Source: Whitmania pigra
Taxonomy: Eukaryota; Annelida; Clitellata; Hirudinida; Haemopidae
Direction of reading: 5' to 3'
NCBI GenBank assembly: GCA_021613335.1
Contig: JAJTWR010000278.1
Coordinates: 1,071,501 to 1,135,500 of the forward strand
Length of the DNA: 64,000 bases
Shown piece after piece: positions 34,831 to 54,118 of this stretch. A program made the translations under genes and the position numbers. The notes below the pieces were generated by a model, which worked only from the letters and a program-made list of their open reading frames with translations, was not told the origin of the DNA and ran no database searches. The stretch's first letter is position 1; each line of letters begins with the position of its first letter.

Positions 34831-35910
34831 TGAAATGAGGCTGTTTTCCGAGGTAATGCGAATAATTTGAGCGTTAATAACCTGAAAAATAAGTGTCTGA
34901 TGGCAAAGGCCTTTCCCACTTGATAAAGATAGCTTAAATCGCTTTAAAATGAGACCTTTGTCGAAATATTTAGTTAAGTCTAAGTTACGGTTTTTTGCAT
35001 TTGAAATGAGGCTGTGTTCCGAGGCAGAGTACAATTAGTGCGTAAACTTTGAGCGTTAATAACCTGAAAAATAAGTGTCTTATGGCAAAGACCTCTCCAA
35101 TTTGATAAAGATAGCTTAAATCTCTTTAAAATGAGACCTTTGTCGAAATATTTAGTTAAGTCTAAGTTACGGTTTTTTGCATTTGAAATGAGGCTGTTTT
35201 CCGAGGTAGCGAGTACAATTTGAGCGTTAATAACCTGAAAAATAAGTGTCTGATGGCAAAGGCTTTGGAAATTTAAAAAAATGAGATTAAATATCTTTAA
35301 AATGAGACCTTTGTCGAAACATTTGGTTAAGTCTAAGTTACGGTTTTATGCATTTGAAATGAGTCTGTTTTCCCATATAATGCGTAAAGTTTGAGTTTCA
35401 ATAACTTGAAAAATAAGTGTCTGACGGCAAAGTGGTTAGAAATATGAGAAAGATAGATGCTATGTCTTCAAAATGAGAATTTACTCAAAAAATATAGTTT
35501 AGTCTAAGTGACAGTTTTTTGCAGTTGAATTAAGGCTATTTTTTAAGTCTTAATTTAGTGCGTTATGTTAGATCGTGAATATCTTGAAAATTATAGGTTT
35601 TAACGCAAAGAGCTTGGTAATGTGATAAAGTTGGAATATATCTCATTAGTATGAGATCTTATTCGAAAAACTTTGTTAAGTGCAAGCGACGGTTTTTTGC
35701 CCTTGAATTAAAGGCTGTTTTTCTAGACTGATTTTAGTGCGTGATGTTTGAGCATAAATATCTTGAAAATTATAGGTTTTTACGCAAAGAGCTTGCTAAT
35801 GTGATAAAGTTGGAATATATCTCTTTAGAATGAGATCTTAGTCGACAAATTTAGTTAGGTGCAAGCGATGGTTTTTTGCTCTTGAATTAAGGCTGTTTTA
35901 GTGTCTGATA
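34831..35910 (+). repeat. Tandem array, six ~171-182-bp units plus a partial
   Basis: Units begin at 34831, 35002, 35184, 35355, 35526, 35704 and 35883 (anchor 'tgaaatgaggctg' decaying to 'tgaattaaggctg'). Inner landmarks are 'gagcgttaataacctgaaaa', 'gataaag' and 'ttaagtctaagttacggttt'. The first three units are close to each other and later ones diverge progressively. No open frame spans the units. The array lies just inside the right end of the large TIR element. Confidence 0.92.
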
Positions 35911-35950
35911 GCGTTTTGAACGTCCGATAGCTTCACGGGAGTGGTTTTAC

Positions 35951-36209
35951 CGCCATCTTCACCGACGAATATTGCAACAACTTCTGCCCTTGAAGTTGGT
36001 GCGTTAAATTATCTTAAGTCTAAATTTGGATCTTCCATAAAAATCATTCCAACTTGTTCAGTGTGGTTGGACTGTATTATCTGATGCATTTGATTGTATG
36101 ATTCAGCAAATGGATTAATACTGCGTAACATCAAATCTAATTTTTCCATAACAACTGCTGAACAACCCTGATTATAATCCATGCGTTTTTTTTTTGCCTC
36201 GCCTGAATC
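35951..36209 (-). mobile_element. Helitron, 5' piece (Helitron-like N domain end)
   Basis: Minus strand reads 'SINPFAESYNQMHQI', 'NAPTS.AEVVAIFVGEDG', which is the conserved C-terminal end of the Helitron_like_N region. It continues in phase at 24417 with 'GEPPVNTDMCIYP'. It is truncated upstream by Gypsy sequence. Confidence 0.8.
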
Positions 36210-36989
36210 GAATACATATGTATCTATACATATCGAGATTCTGTATCACTGAGTCATCGAGTTGCATAAGCTACAGGCTGATCATTTTGAAGCAATACAG
36301 ACCCGAATCCAATAGACGATGCATCAGTTTGTATACAAATCTGTGTTTTGGGATCAAAAAACTTTAATACAGGAGCTGTCATAAAAGATTTTTAACATTA
36401 TCAAATGCTAACTGGTGCTGCCTGTTCCACAATCACTTCATGTTCTTTTTAAGCAATTGCCTCAGAGGATCAGTTATCATTGAGAAGTTTGGTATAAACT
36501 TTGACATGTATGTCACCATTCCTAAGAATCTTTATAAACCTTTTTTATAATCTGGAGAAGGCATATCTATAATAGCAGTAATTTTATCTTTGTCTGGAGC
36601 AACACCTGCTGAAATGTTATGACCCAGATATTTGACACTAGACACCTGAATCTGTAACTTATCTTTGTTAAACCGAACATTATATTTTCTAGCTCTCTCT
36701 AAGACCTTTTTAAATATCTCATTGTGTTCTGATTCGGTTTCAGCAGCAATAATTAAATCATCAAATACAACAAATACCCCATCAATGTCAGCAAATATTT
36801 CAAAACTTTTCTTTTGAAATACCTCAGGAGCTGATGAAATTCCAAACGGAAGTCTGCGAAATTAATATCTTCCAAATGGTGTTAATCGGGTTAAATGTGC
36901 AAAGCCGAGAGCTCTCATCATCAATTTTGACTTGCCAAAACCCATCTTTCATGTCAATGATACTAAAAAGTTTCTTAAATATATTATGA

Positions 36990-37290
36990 TATGTACAGAG
37001 TTTTATGTGCAGTCAGAGCAATCAATCTGCCTACATGACGTTTCCTCTCTTTTCTTGCACCCACCGGTAGATGAGATCTTTGCTAAGCAGAGTTTTCAAA
37101 TCCTGTAACTGTATCTTGAGTTTCGACTTGATATTCCGTCTGAGAATTTCTTGACTAGGACATTCCAGAAGGAAATGACCAGTGGAGTCCTCCAACCGAG
37201 GACAAATTTGGCATTTGCCACTGTTGCGCATCTTCATTTGGAACAGGTGACGATTCAGATGACATCTTTTAAGCGCTTTACTTATCACAA
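36990..37290 (-). mobile_element. LINE 3' fragment inside Gypsy
   Basis: An 85-codon minus frame (37288-37031) reads 'KRCHLNRHLFQMKM', 'CQICPRLEDSTGHFLLEC' and 'IYRWVQEKRGNVM', the end of the same LINE ORF2 seen at 23036-23545. It is followed by 'tgtacagag', also found next to that copy. Confidence 0.8.
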
Positions 37291-38146
37291 GTTACATTAG
37301 TATCGTGGGGGAATCGTTAAAGAGTTGCTATTAAAACCTTCCTCGACAACATCATGATTCGCAATTAAGCTACGATTGGTGCTGTTATAACCGCCTCAGT
37401 CATTGTGGTATCACTGCGAACCAAAAACCTTTGAGGTTTCAATGATACAAACGAAAACTTGGAAACTATCTCATCTGCATCATTCGGAACGACACTATCT
37501 CGATTAGCAAAACATCAACCTATGCTACCTGTGACTTGAAGTTGGTTTTTGTGTCCTACAATACTTGATGAAATGACCTTTTTCGTGGCAGCGAAAACAT
37601 AAACCCAAACGGGTATCCCTATCTTTACTGTACACATTGGGGATCGGCGGACTACTCTTATTATTATCGAACATTTTATCTTGCGTATTTGGTAACTTCA
37701 GACTCACATATCTGCTTGGTTGACAATCATAAAATTATCTTTTACTCTGTAGAGCTCCTCATCTAACCAACTTGTTCTCGCGCTAGCACGAAATCGACGA
37801 AATTAGGAGGCATCAGCTACTTTATCCGATCGGCAACTAAGAGGCGAATGAGTTGACCGAAATTGTTATCTTTATGCAATACTTCAATATGTAATTCGGT
37901 TGCAAACAGAGTATATCTCTGCGTTTCTTCTACAACGATCCCTCGAAAAGATGGGACCAGTTGTTTAATCGCCCCATTAACAATCGGGCTTTAGCCATGC
38001 AATATTTTAGGCTTTAAGTCATCATCAACCTCACACGAAAGAAATTGATTTTCGAGAAACTCTAAATAACCTGGGATGACGCTATTTCTCGTCAAATATA
38101 ATCCCTGCTCTGAGTCTACCCTCATGCGTCTATTATACGGAAAACC

Positions 38147-38280
38147 CTTGGATCCCAATTTTTATTCAATCATATTCAAAAATGCCGAAAATCGGTTATA
38201 AATGAGGCACAGTCAATCAATCCGCCGAAACTGTAATTCGCATTAAAAAAATTTCGGAATCACAGAAGTAAACAGGCTTA
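38147..38280 (+). repeat. Dispersed repeat, copy 1 of a direct pair
   Basis: Shares 'ggttataaatgaggca.agtc' and 'ttcgcatt' in the same order with 43347-43475. It could be part of an LTR of the neighbouring Gypsy element. A second shared block, 'gatgccaagatga.agct' with 'aagaccaagaagc', occurs at 38471-38514 and 44309-44342. Confidence 0.5.
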
Positions 38281-38967
38281 ATTTAATGTCAAGCTGATGT
38301 CATCAAAAGAAAACTGAGAAACTCGCACCAAAATAAGCAGAGAGGGGTACCAGACTCAACAACTTGCAGATGGATCAAAGATGAAGACAAATGAAGAGAG
38401 TTTCTTCAGCTTGAACTGCTGATGATATAGATAAAGGAGTGGAAGTTGACTTGAGTGGATGGGGACAAAGTGATGCCAAGATGAGAGCTTCAAAGACCAA
38501 GAAGCAGGCTGCATCCTAAGTTCCTGAAAATGTGAAGTTAGGCTGCTTAGAAGGATGGTGGAAATTATTAGTTTGGTAATGCAAAAGCAAAAAAAAAAGA
38601 TTTGCCCCTGGGCCTTCACCACCATGTCACCCTCTCCACGACCCCAGTCTTATGGCTGTCTACCATCTCAAGAACAGATTAAGTCATTAAATTTAATACA
38701 AGTTCTCATAAGCCTTACTTCTGAAATAGCATCTAGCCACCCCCAATTTTTGGTGAGAAGCCAGAAAAAAAGGTCATCTCATGCAGAAGGGTTGATCAAG
38801 GGTTTTGCCCCATGTGAAAAGATAGCATTTAATCATTACTGTCACCACTTCATTTTCAACAGAATTGGTGTTTTCCTTAACAACAATCAAACTCAAATCA
38901 CCAGGCAATAAAATTACTCTAAGAAAAGTGGTAAAATAATTTTTTTCATGATTTCCCTAAATATATT

Positions 38968-47816
<8,849 letters not shown>

Positions 47817-48239
47817 AGCCGCAAATCCCGGTTTTATTTATATCGAGTCAACCACGGACGAAAATACAATAATGAAAAAAAGAATCATTGAAAGCTCGCT
47901 ATGGTAAGTTTTAAATTGTTGTTCATTAAATAAACTCTTGCTATTGTTAACTTTAACAAATTTCAACATAACTAAACGGAATTTGTTAAATAAATTTATT
48001 TTGCATGTTTATAAAAGTATCGACATATCGTTCTACTTGCATCATCACACACAAGCTCCAGGCGTCCAAGACTAGGAATGCAGGACACTAAACTCCTCCC
48101 ACTTGCACCATCACACACACCCGAGTCCAGGGACTCTAGGAGTGGAGTGCAGTTGCTGAACTTCGCCCCATAACTTCTCCAGGCTACAAGAGTGCAGGAC
48201 AACGACAATGACTCATCGCGTGGCAGTGGACTCCTTTGT

Positions 48240-49461
48240 TTCAAGGCCTGGCGAGAGTCTATTTAAGGAGCCAGAAGGAGACACTCAGCCAATCTAAGAA
48301 GACCAATCCATGCCTTTTTGAAACGGTATCAGGTCTCCTGCCTGACTACATTCAAAAGGACATCACAAGACAATTGGATGTCGAAGTTATCAGAGCACCA
48401 TGGACACTGAAGAACCCCAACTTCGACACCTCCACCCGACGATCCTCTGAGGATGCTGGTCGCTAGGGAGAAGATCGAATAAATCAGTGATTCCAGCCTG
48501 CTCTGCTACACGGACGCATCCAAGATGAAGGACAAAGCAGGGATAGGAATCTTCATACCCAAGCAAGGAGTGGAGCTCAGTATCAGAACTTCGCCCGACA
48601 GCAGCATCTCGGCAGCGGAATTAGCAGCCATCGAGGACTGCTAGATGCTGCTAAAAACTTCCTACCTGGGGGAGGACAAGAATATTGCAATTTTAAGCGA
48701 TTCTCTTAGTGCCATCCAGTGCCTAAGAAATCGAAACAATGCCTACCACGATCCTGAAATTCACAGAATTTTATCTTTGATTTCAGATTTCATGGAACAA
48801 GGCCAACAAGTCACTCTCGTCTGGGTACCAGCCCATGTGGGCATTCCAGGTAACGAGAAGGCCGACACTCTGGCGAAGCTTGCGACAACTCGAAGCCAGA
48901 TAGATCGCCAAATCCCAGCATCTATCAAAGACGCCAAAAGATTCGTCGCCAGGAAGACCGAAGAGTACTGGCAGAGAAGGTGGGATTCCTTCACTGGCAC
49001 TCACCATCACGAAGTCCAGAGACAGACAAAGAGCGTCTTCCAATGCTCCTCCATGGAGTGTCCTAGTCAGGAACCCCTCAGACGGAACATCAGGTCGAAG
49101 CTCAAGATACAGACACTGGACTTGAGAACTATGCTTAGCAATCACGCTAGCATAGATCTCATATTCCGGTGGGTCCAAGAAAAGAGAAAAAAACAGATTT
49201 GATGAAGACTTCTGACTGTACATAAACTCTGTACATAATTATTTTGTGACATCGATTGACATTACTCACTTGTTTGCATATGTCATCACTTACTTAGTTT
49301 ACTTATTTATATATGTATGTATGTATTTATTTATTTATTCATTTTTTTCTGGACTGGTTGCACCTCGATGTTCGTTGTTTCCTGTTGTTCTCTTCTGTTG
49401 TTGTCCCCTTCCTAATCATCTAGTTATGAAATGGACGTTAATAAATAACCAACCAACCAAC
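48240..49461 (+). mobile_element. LINE copy with RNase H, 3' UTR and (AACC)n tail
   Basis: From about 48500 the plus strand reads 'CYTDASKMKDKAGIGIF' (RNase H start). Next come 'ILSDSLSAIQCLRN' and 'LVWVPAHVGIPGNEKADT' (48810-48870). The CCHC region is partly deleted (from 'VFQCSS' directly to 'MECPSQ'), and the frame ends 'WVQEKRKKQI' at 49202. Before RNase H one stop (TAG near 48642) breaks the frame. The 3' end carries 'atcatctagttatgaaatgg' and an AACC tail. 5'-truncated. Confidence 0.85.
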
Positions 49462-49805
49462 CGACACTCAGTCTTAAGAGTCCAAATTATCTGAGTTATG
49501 CAGCGGACTATAATCAAATAAATAAATAAATAAATATCACTCAGCCTTAGACGACTGTTTCCGGGAGCAGCGTACTAATCATCTAGCTACGCAACGGACG
49601 TTAATAAACCATTACTTTTTCTGGACACTCAGCCTAGTGCCGCCCTAATCATCTAGATATGCAACGGACATTATTAAACATTACTTTTGACACTCAGCCT
49701 AATCATCTAGACATGCAACGGACGTTAATAAAAAAAGACACTCAGCCTGTCCATAGTCCAAATCATCTCAGTTATGCAAAGGACTATAATAAAATAAATA
49801 AAGAC
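49462..49805 (+). repeat. Array of five LINE/SINE 3' tails separated by 'gacactcagcc'
   Basis: Tails at about 49480-49525, 49574-49612, 49645-49683, 49700-49731 and 49755-49800. They alternate between the 'atcatctag.tatgcaacgg' type and the 'atctgagttatgcagcgg' type, each ending in TAATAAA or (AAAT)n. A short 'cactcagcc' motif precedes most. No coding. Confidence 0.8.
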
Positions 49806-49990
49806 ACTCAGCCGTTCGCCTTCAAGTGGTCTCCTTCCTCGCTTGATTCTCTTCTCAGGCCTTTTGCTTTGGCCTCGTTTGACTTGACTTCTTTGTTTTC
49901 CTTGATTTTCTTATTTTTGTTTGTGTTCGTCTTGTATGACTACTTTGATTGTTAATAAAATTTGTACCATATATATTTAGTTTGTTTTAG
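49806..49990 (+). repeat. Pyrimidine-rich dispersed repeat, copy 1
   Basis: Contains 'gttcgccttcaagtggtctc', 'ctcaggccttttgctttggc' and 'gtcttgtatgactac', ending in TTAATAAAA. The same sequence recurs at 52135-52345 with a small internal expansion. It always follows a LINE/SINE tail, so it may be a 3' end variant of that family. Confidence 0.65.
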
Positions 49991-50354
49991 ATCATTTACA
50001 GCTGCTAGAAGCTAGATCGGGGTTGCCAGTGTTATCTTTTTAAGCGTTTGTTTAATTTGGACCCAATCTGAGTTGCTAGGTTTTTTGAAAATCTGTTTTT
50101 TTTTAAATAATTTCTGGGGTAAAAATTAAGATTGTAAAATTCTTTTGGTTTATCTTTTCACTAAAGAGCCTTCATCGCTGCCGGCTTCATCATTGGGTTT
50201 CGGCTGAGTGTTACTTATTGCTCCGCTTTGGAGCTCCGGCAGGGATCCTCAGAGGAGTTTCCCCCGTCTTCAGCCCTTTGAATCTCCTTACGTTTACTTC
50301 CTTCGGTTTTTGACTTTCTGAACCCAACTCTTACCACCGACTATGAGAGTCACT

Positions 50355-50560
50355 CGTTGGCCTTGTTATGCCGGTCACTGCTGCCTGGACTGGAGTTGGA
50401 AAGTTCTCAATGGCTTCTTCATGTCGCATGCTACCTGTTTTCTACCAGCAGACTTCGACCATGCGAGGATCATTGGCCTTGTTACGTCGATCGCCTCCAC
50501 CCCAGTTTGACTACAACAGTCATGAAAGCTCTCAGTGGCTTCTTCAAACCGTATACTTAA
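50355..50560 (+). repeat. Imperfect ~115-bp tandem duplication
   Basis: 'ttggccttgtta.g' and 'ctcagtggcttcttca' blocks occur twice (50357-50430 and 50475-50550). The open frames here (67 codons) have no recognisable product. Region 49991-50940 otherwise shows nothing I can name. Confidence 0.45.
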
Positions 50561-50940
50561 CATATGCGTAACACATTAACAAACTGGTATACTTGTCGTT
50601 TTTTGTGAGATGGGTACCCTCGCCAATGTTTAAGGGGACAAGATCGTTAGCGTACATTGCTAGAAATATTGTTACGACATACCCACTTTTTATGGATTAT
50701 TTCCTTACAAATCAACATATCTTGCTGAAATTTTCAGCGATTAAATAAAACAGCATTTGAAAGCATTGCAAAATTTCCTTTTATGTGGGTCAATGGCTCC
50801 CGTAAATTATGCAAATGAACCATTTTTGACCTGGAAATATTATTACGACAGTTTCCGGTTTGGACTCGTTTCATTAATTTCAAGGTCTTATTGGATGGAT
50901 CAAACATTAAATTGTCATTAAGAAAGCTATATAAAGGAGT

Positions 50941-51886
50941 GTGAAATTCAAAACTTCCTTACTGGCAGCCATCGAGCGATGTTTACTACATGTCAATGAC
51001 TCATATCAGGAGGAGTCCTTCGACATTGTCGTCCTAAGTGACTCGCTTAGTGCCCTACAGGCACTAAAGGACGGCAACAATTACGCTCCTGATATTAAAA
51101 ATGTACAGTTTTTAATTTCAGAAATCCAAGGGAGCGGCAGAAAGGTCACTCTCGTCTGGGTCCATGCCCACGTTGGAATCCCTGGCAATGAGAAGGCCGA
51201 TGCCCTGGCAATGAGAAGGCCGATGCTCTGGCAATGAGAAGGCCGATGCCCTGGCAATGAGAAGGCCGATGCCCTGGCAAAGGCAGCCACTGCAAGAGAT
51301 CAGATAGACTACCGGATTCTGGCGTCTATCAATGATGTCAAAAGGTCTGTGGCCCGCAACATCTTCCAATAGTGGCAAACCAGATGGGACGAGGACCCGC
51401 GAAGCCAACATTATAAGAAAATAGAGAAACAAGTGTCGACGAAGAGCAAATTCCAATGTGTCTCAAGGAGGAAGGAGGTTCTCATCTCCAGACTCCGAGT
51501 TAGAAAGTGTGCTCTGAATCAACACTTGTTTCTCATGAAACGGCACCCAGTCGGAAGATGTGAAAAGTGCCCTCAGGAAGACGAAAGTGTGCAGCATTTC
51601 CTCATGGAATGTCCGGCCCAGTCTGTCCTGAGGAGAGAAATTAAAATGTACACAAGTCTATCCGATATGAAGTCCATGCTTAGCAATCCAGCAAGTGTGG
51701 ACATCATTTATCGGTGGATCTGTAAAAACAGATGCGGCTTACTATAAGCCCTTTACAATTTTACTATAATTAATTAATGCATTTTATTATTCTAATACTT
51801 TTCATTTTTTCTAACTTACTAACACTAACTAAAGTCCAAATCATCTGAGTTATGCAACGGACTATAATCAAATAAATAAATATAAA
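50941..51886 (+). mobile_element. LINE copy with RNase H, CCHC motif and 3' tail
   Basis: Reads 'SLLAAIERCLLHVNDS', 'VVLSDSLSALQALKDG' and 'LVWVHAHVGIPGNEKADA', then is shifted by a 23-bp tandem expansion. The C-terminal part at 51433-51747 has 'CEKCPQEDESVQHFLMEC' and ends 'IYRWICKNRCGLL'. The 3' tail 'tctgagttatgcaacgg' followed by (AAAT)n ends near 51886. 5'-truncated and frameshifted. Confidence 0.85.
51182..51273 (+). repeat. Four tandem 23-bp units inside the LINE RNase H
   Basis: Units at 51182, 51205, 51228 and 51251, each 'ctggcaatgagaaggccgat' plus three bases; one base differs in unit 2. A unit length of 23 shifts the frame each time. The unit encodes the 'GNEKADAL' motif. Confidence 0.95.
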
Positions 51887-51956
51887 AAATATAACGTCCT
51901 AATCATCTAGCTATGCAACGGACGTTAATAAAACATTACATTTATGAAAAATTTAG

Positions 51957-52080
51957 TGCGCCCGCATGGCCTAACGGTTAAGGCTGCGCCTCTCACGATG
52001 GCAGCACGGGGTTCAAGCCCCGCTGCGGGTGCACCGTCCTAATCATCTAGCTATGCAACGGACGTTAATAAAACATTACT
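51957..52080 (+). mobile_element. tRNA-derived SINE with LINE-shared 3' tail
   Basis: The head 51957-52033 is tRNA-like, with A box 'TGGCCTAACGG', B box 'GGTTCAAGCCC' and a 7-bp acceptor-like stem 'GCCCGCA'/'TGCGGGT'. The anticodon loop region, 'CTCTCAC', would give CTC (Glu-like), but that stem is imperfect. The tail 52034-52080, 'cctaatcatctagctatgca' onwards, is the same as LINE 3' ends in this window. That is the usual arrangement for a SINE mobilised by its partner LINE. Confidence 0.75.
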
Positions 52081-52134
52081 TCATTTTTTTATAAAAATAT
52101 AAATATAAGCCAAATAAATAAATAAAGACACTCA

Positions 52135-52345
52135 GCCGTTCGCCTTCAGTGGTCTCCTTCCTCGCTTGATTCTCTTTTCGCTGATCTCTTCTCAGGCCTT
52201 TTGCTTTGGCCTCGTTTGACTTGATTTATTTGTTTTCCTCGACTTCTTCGTTTTCCTTGATTTCCTTATTTTGTTTGTGTTTGTCTTGTATGACTCTATC
52301 TTGGTTGTTAATAACATGTGTACCATACATATTTAGTATGTCTTC
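52135..52345 (+). repeat. Pyrimidine-rich dispersed repeat, copy 2
   Basis: Second copy of 49806-49990, with an extra 'ttcgctgatctct' and an additional 'ttcttcgttttcc' block. Confidence 0.65.
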
Positions 52346-52369
52346 ATAGATCATATACGGCCGCAAAAA

Positions 52370-52555
52370 CTCACAGCTCCCCAACCATCAGAGGTGTTGG
52401 CATTTGGCCAAAGTTCAACGACCCGTATTTCGAAAACAGATTGACCAAAAAATCTCACATGTTAGTTTTTAATGTATTCCTCTAGCTTAACAAATGTGCC
52501 AAATTTCAGCAAGGTCCAAAATGGTGCTGTTAGATGTGTTGATTTGACGTGGACC
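52370..52555 (+). repeat. Dispersed unclassified repeat, copy B
   Basis: Pairs with 5158-5360. Both contain 'aaccatc.gaggt', 'aaagttcaac', 'aacaaa.gtg.caaatttcag' and 'gatgtgt.ga' in this order. Confidence 0.6.
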
Positions 52556-52889
52556 TTATTTGACCCTATGCTAATTTTATACTTATTATTAATTTTAAAT
52601 AAACAATAATTTTAATACTTAAAATAAAATAACAAGTTAATATCAGATTTTAATTTAAAAAAAAAACAAAGCTACAGTTATTCGTTGTGGCGGGTATTAG
52701 GGCATACTTGCGTTAATTTGTTGTCGGGGTTGTTTTTGAGGTGCGTAGTTGCGATTATATCGAGGTAATTTTTCAAAAGAAGTTTTTGAAAATCTTATAT
52801 TCACATTTTTGCACTAAGTATTATTGCTAAAATTAATAAGATAATGTATTCTAGGATATTCATAAAGACAAATATCGGTGCACAATATT

Positions 52890-53442
52890 ATGCCGAAATC
52901 TAAGGAATTCGTTAGCGATTCAGATGATAGTGCCAAAGAAGAGGTTAGGCAAGCAATATTTTCCTATGTGTTGGTGTAAATTAATAAATTCTAACCAATG
53001 TAGCAACCAAGAAAAAAGCAGAAAACTGAACTTCCAAAAGATTTAAAGAAAACAGATAAAACACTGGTAGCTGTTACTTCTGATGCCACTGCAAAAGCGT
53101 CGAAGGATGGGGAAACAATGTTTTCAGTACGTTATTACTTTATTGCTTATCAAAAGGAACATGAGATTAAATCATAAACATGTTTCAGCTTGGAAAAAAA
53201 AAATTTGCTACTGTCAGTGAATTTAGAGGAGGAAAATTTGTAAACATTAGGGAATATTATGATGCAGATGGTACTTTGAAACCTGGCAAAAAAGGTTATT
53301 GTATTTTCTATGCATGGTTTAGTTAATATTTCTTTAATACTTGATTACATTTATAATTTCAGGCATTGCTCTCTCCATTGAGCAATGGAATAAATTGAAA
53401 GAAATGGCAAGCACTATTGATTCTGCTCTTGATGAAATGTAG
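52890..53442 (+). CDS. SUB1: RNA polymerase II coactivator p15 (PC4/SUB1), four exons
   Basis: Exons 52890-52943, 53004-53126, 53189-53294, 53363-53442; all GT-AG, 363 nt, 120 aa (human 127). The start 'MPKSKEFVSDSDDSAKEE' matches the conserved acidic-serine N-terminus. The middle is lysine-rich. The C-terminal single-strand DNA-binding domain reads 'LGKKKFATVSEFRGGKFVNI', 'REYYDADGTLKPGKKGIALS' and 'IEQWNKLKEM'. It binds single-stranded DNA as a dimer and bridges activators to the general transcription machinery in the nucleus. Introns are very short (60-68 nt). It is an intact, apparently functional gene between transposon blocks. Confidence 0.96.
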
Positions 53443-53487
53443 TTACACTTAGTGTCATTGATTGTTTTGTAAATTCCATAGTTTTTC

Positions 53488-53493
53488 AATAAA
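53488..53493 (+). promoter_or_regulatory. SUB1 polyadenylation signal
   Basis: AATAAA 46 bp after the SUB1 stop codon. Confidence 0.7.
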
Positions 53494-53819
53494 ATTTGAT
53501 AGCTAGGATTTTGGATCTTTAGTCATTCTTCACCAGGTTTGCAGTCACTGTATGTTATTGTTTGACTCGGATGCATGTCTTCCATGTGGGGTGTTCTCAG
53601 CCTCTGGTATTGAAATCACTAGGGTACACAATTTTTTTGGGTCTGTCCAGATCTTAAACATTACTTTTGACTTTCTGTTACCTGATTGACATAACCTAGG
53701 GCCTGTGGCTGCTTTGTCTCTAGGACAAACATTTCTATTGATGTCCCTGGGACTGCAAATGGAATCTGGCTTACACTTGTATGTACGAATTGGCTTAGAG
53801 GGTTGTGTGCCTGCAACAG

Positions 53820-53905
53820 TCATTACATGTCACATTCTCAACCCAGCTCACACCGCCAGGGAGCGCCCTTGGGTAGGGGCGCTATGTAAATGGTGGAACG
53901 ATTAA
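53820..53905 (+). repeat. Short interspersed repeat ('gcgctatgtaaatgg' type)
   Basis: 'ttctcaacccagct.acaccg' with 'gggcgctatgtaaatggt' is mirrored by a related stretch at 46565-46632 ('ttcaaaacccagcttgc', 'gtgctatgtaaatggtc'). Likely a small SINE-like repeat; family unknown. Confidence 0.45.
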
Positions 53906-54118
53906 GAAGTCCTATCCAGACTCAAAAAATCAGCTAAAAACAAATTACAGAAGAATGAAAAGGTGATGTGACTTCTAGAGGATGTATGATATGAATAGTT
54001 ATTTGCCCAATGCCTTTAGATTAGACCCCTAGTCCGTGGATCAAATGATATTGGGCCAACCAAGAAACAATAAATTATTTCCATTTTATTTACAAAAATT
54101 AAAATATAAATATATAGT

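Larger units (their letters stand above)
36210..38280 (-). mobile_element. Gypsy (Ty3-type) retrotransposon, decayed
   Basis: Minus strand 37707-37525 has a gag zinc knuckle 'CFRCHEKGHFIKYC'. 36965-36490 is reverse transcriptase, with 'DMKDGFWQVKIDDESS', 'LPFGISSAPEVFQ' and the catalytic box as 'VFDDLII' (normally Y-x-D-D). Next comes 'VKYLGHNIS'; 36480-36230 is RNase H with '.TDASSIGFG' visible at nucleotide level. Frameshifts and stops are frequent. A LINE fragment (36990-37290) splits gag from pol. No LTR pair was firmly identified, but 38147-38280 resembles 43347-43475. Confidence 0.75.

Noticed and set aside
34831..35910. CRISPR array
   Set aside because: Units are ~175 bp, contiguous, without spacers, in an animal genome; it is a satellite-like tandem repeat.
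50357..50571. Overlapping 67-codon frames
   Set aside because: They lie in a local tandem duplication with no recognisable product or splice context.
51957..52033. A functional tRNA gene
   Set aside because: A and B boxes and an acceptor stem are present, but the anticodon stem does not pair properly and extra bases lie between T-arm and acceptor; the LINE tail directly attached shows a SINE head.
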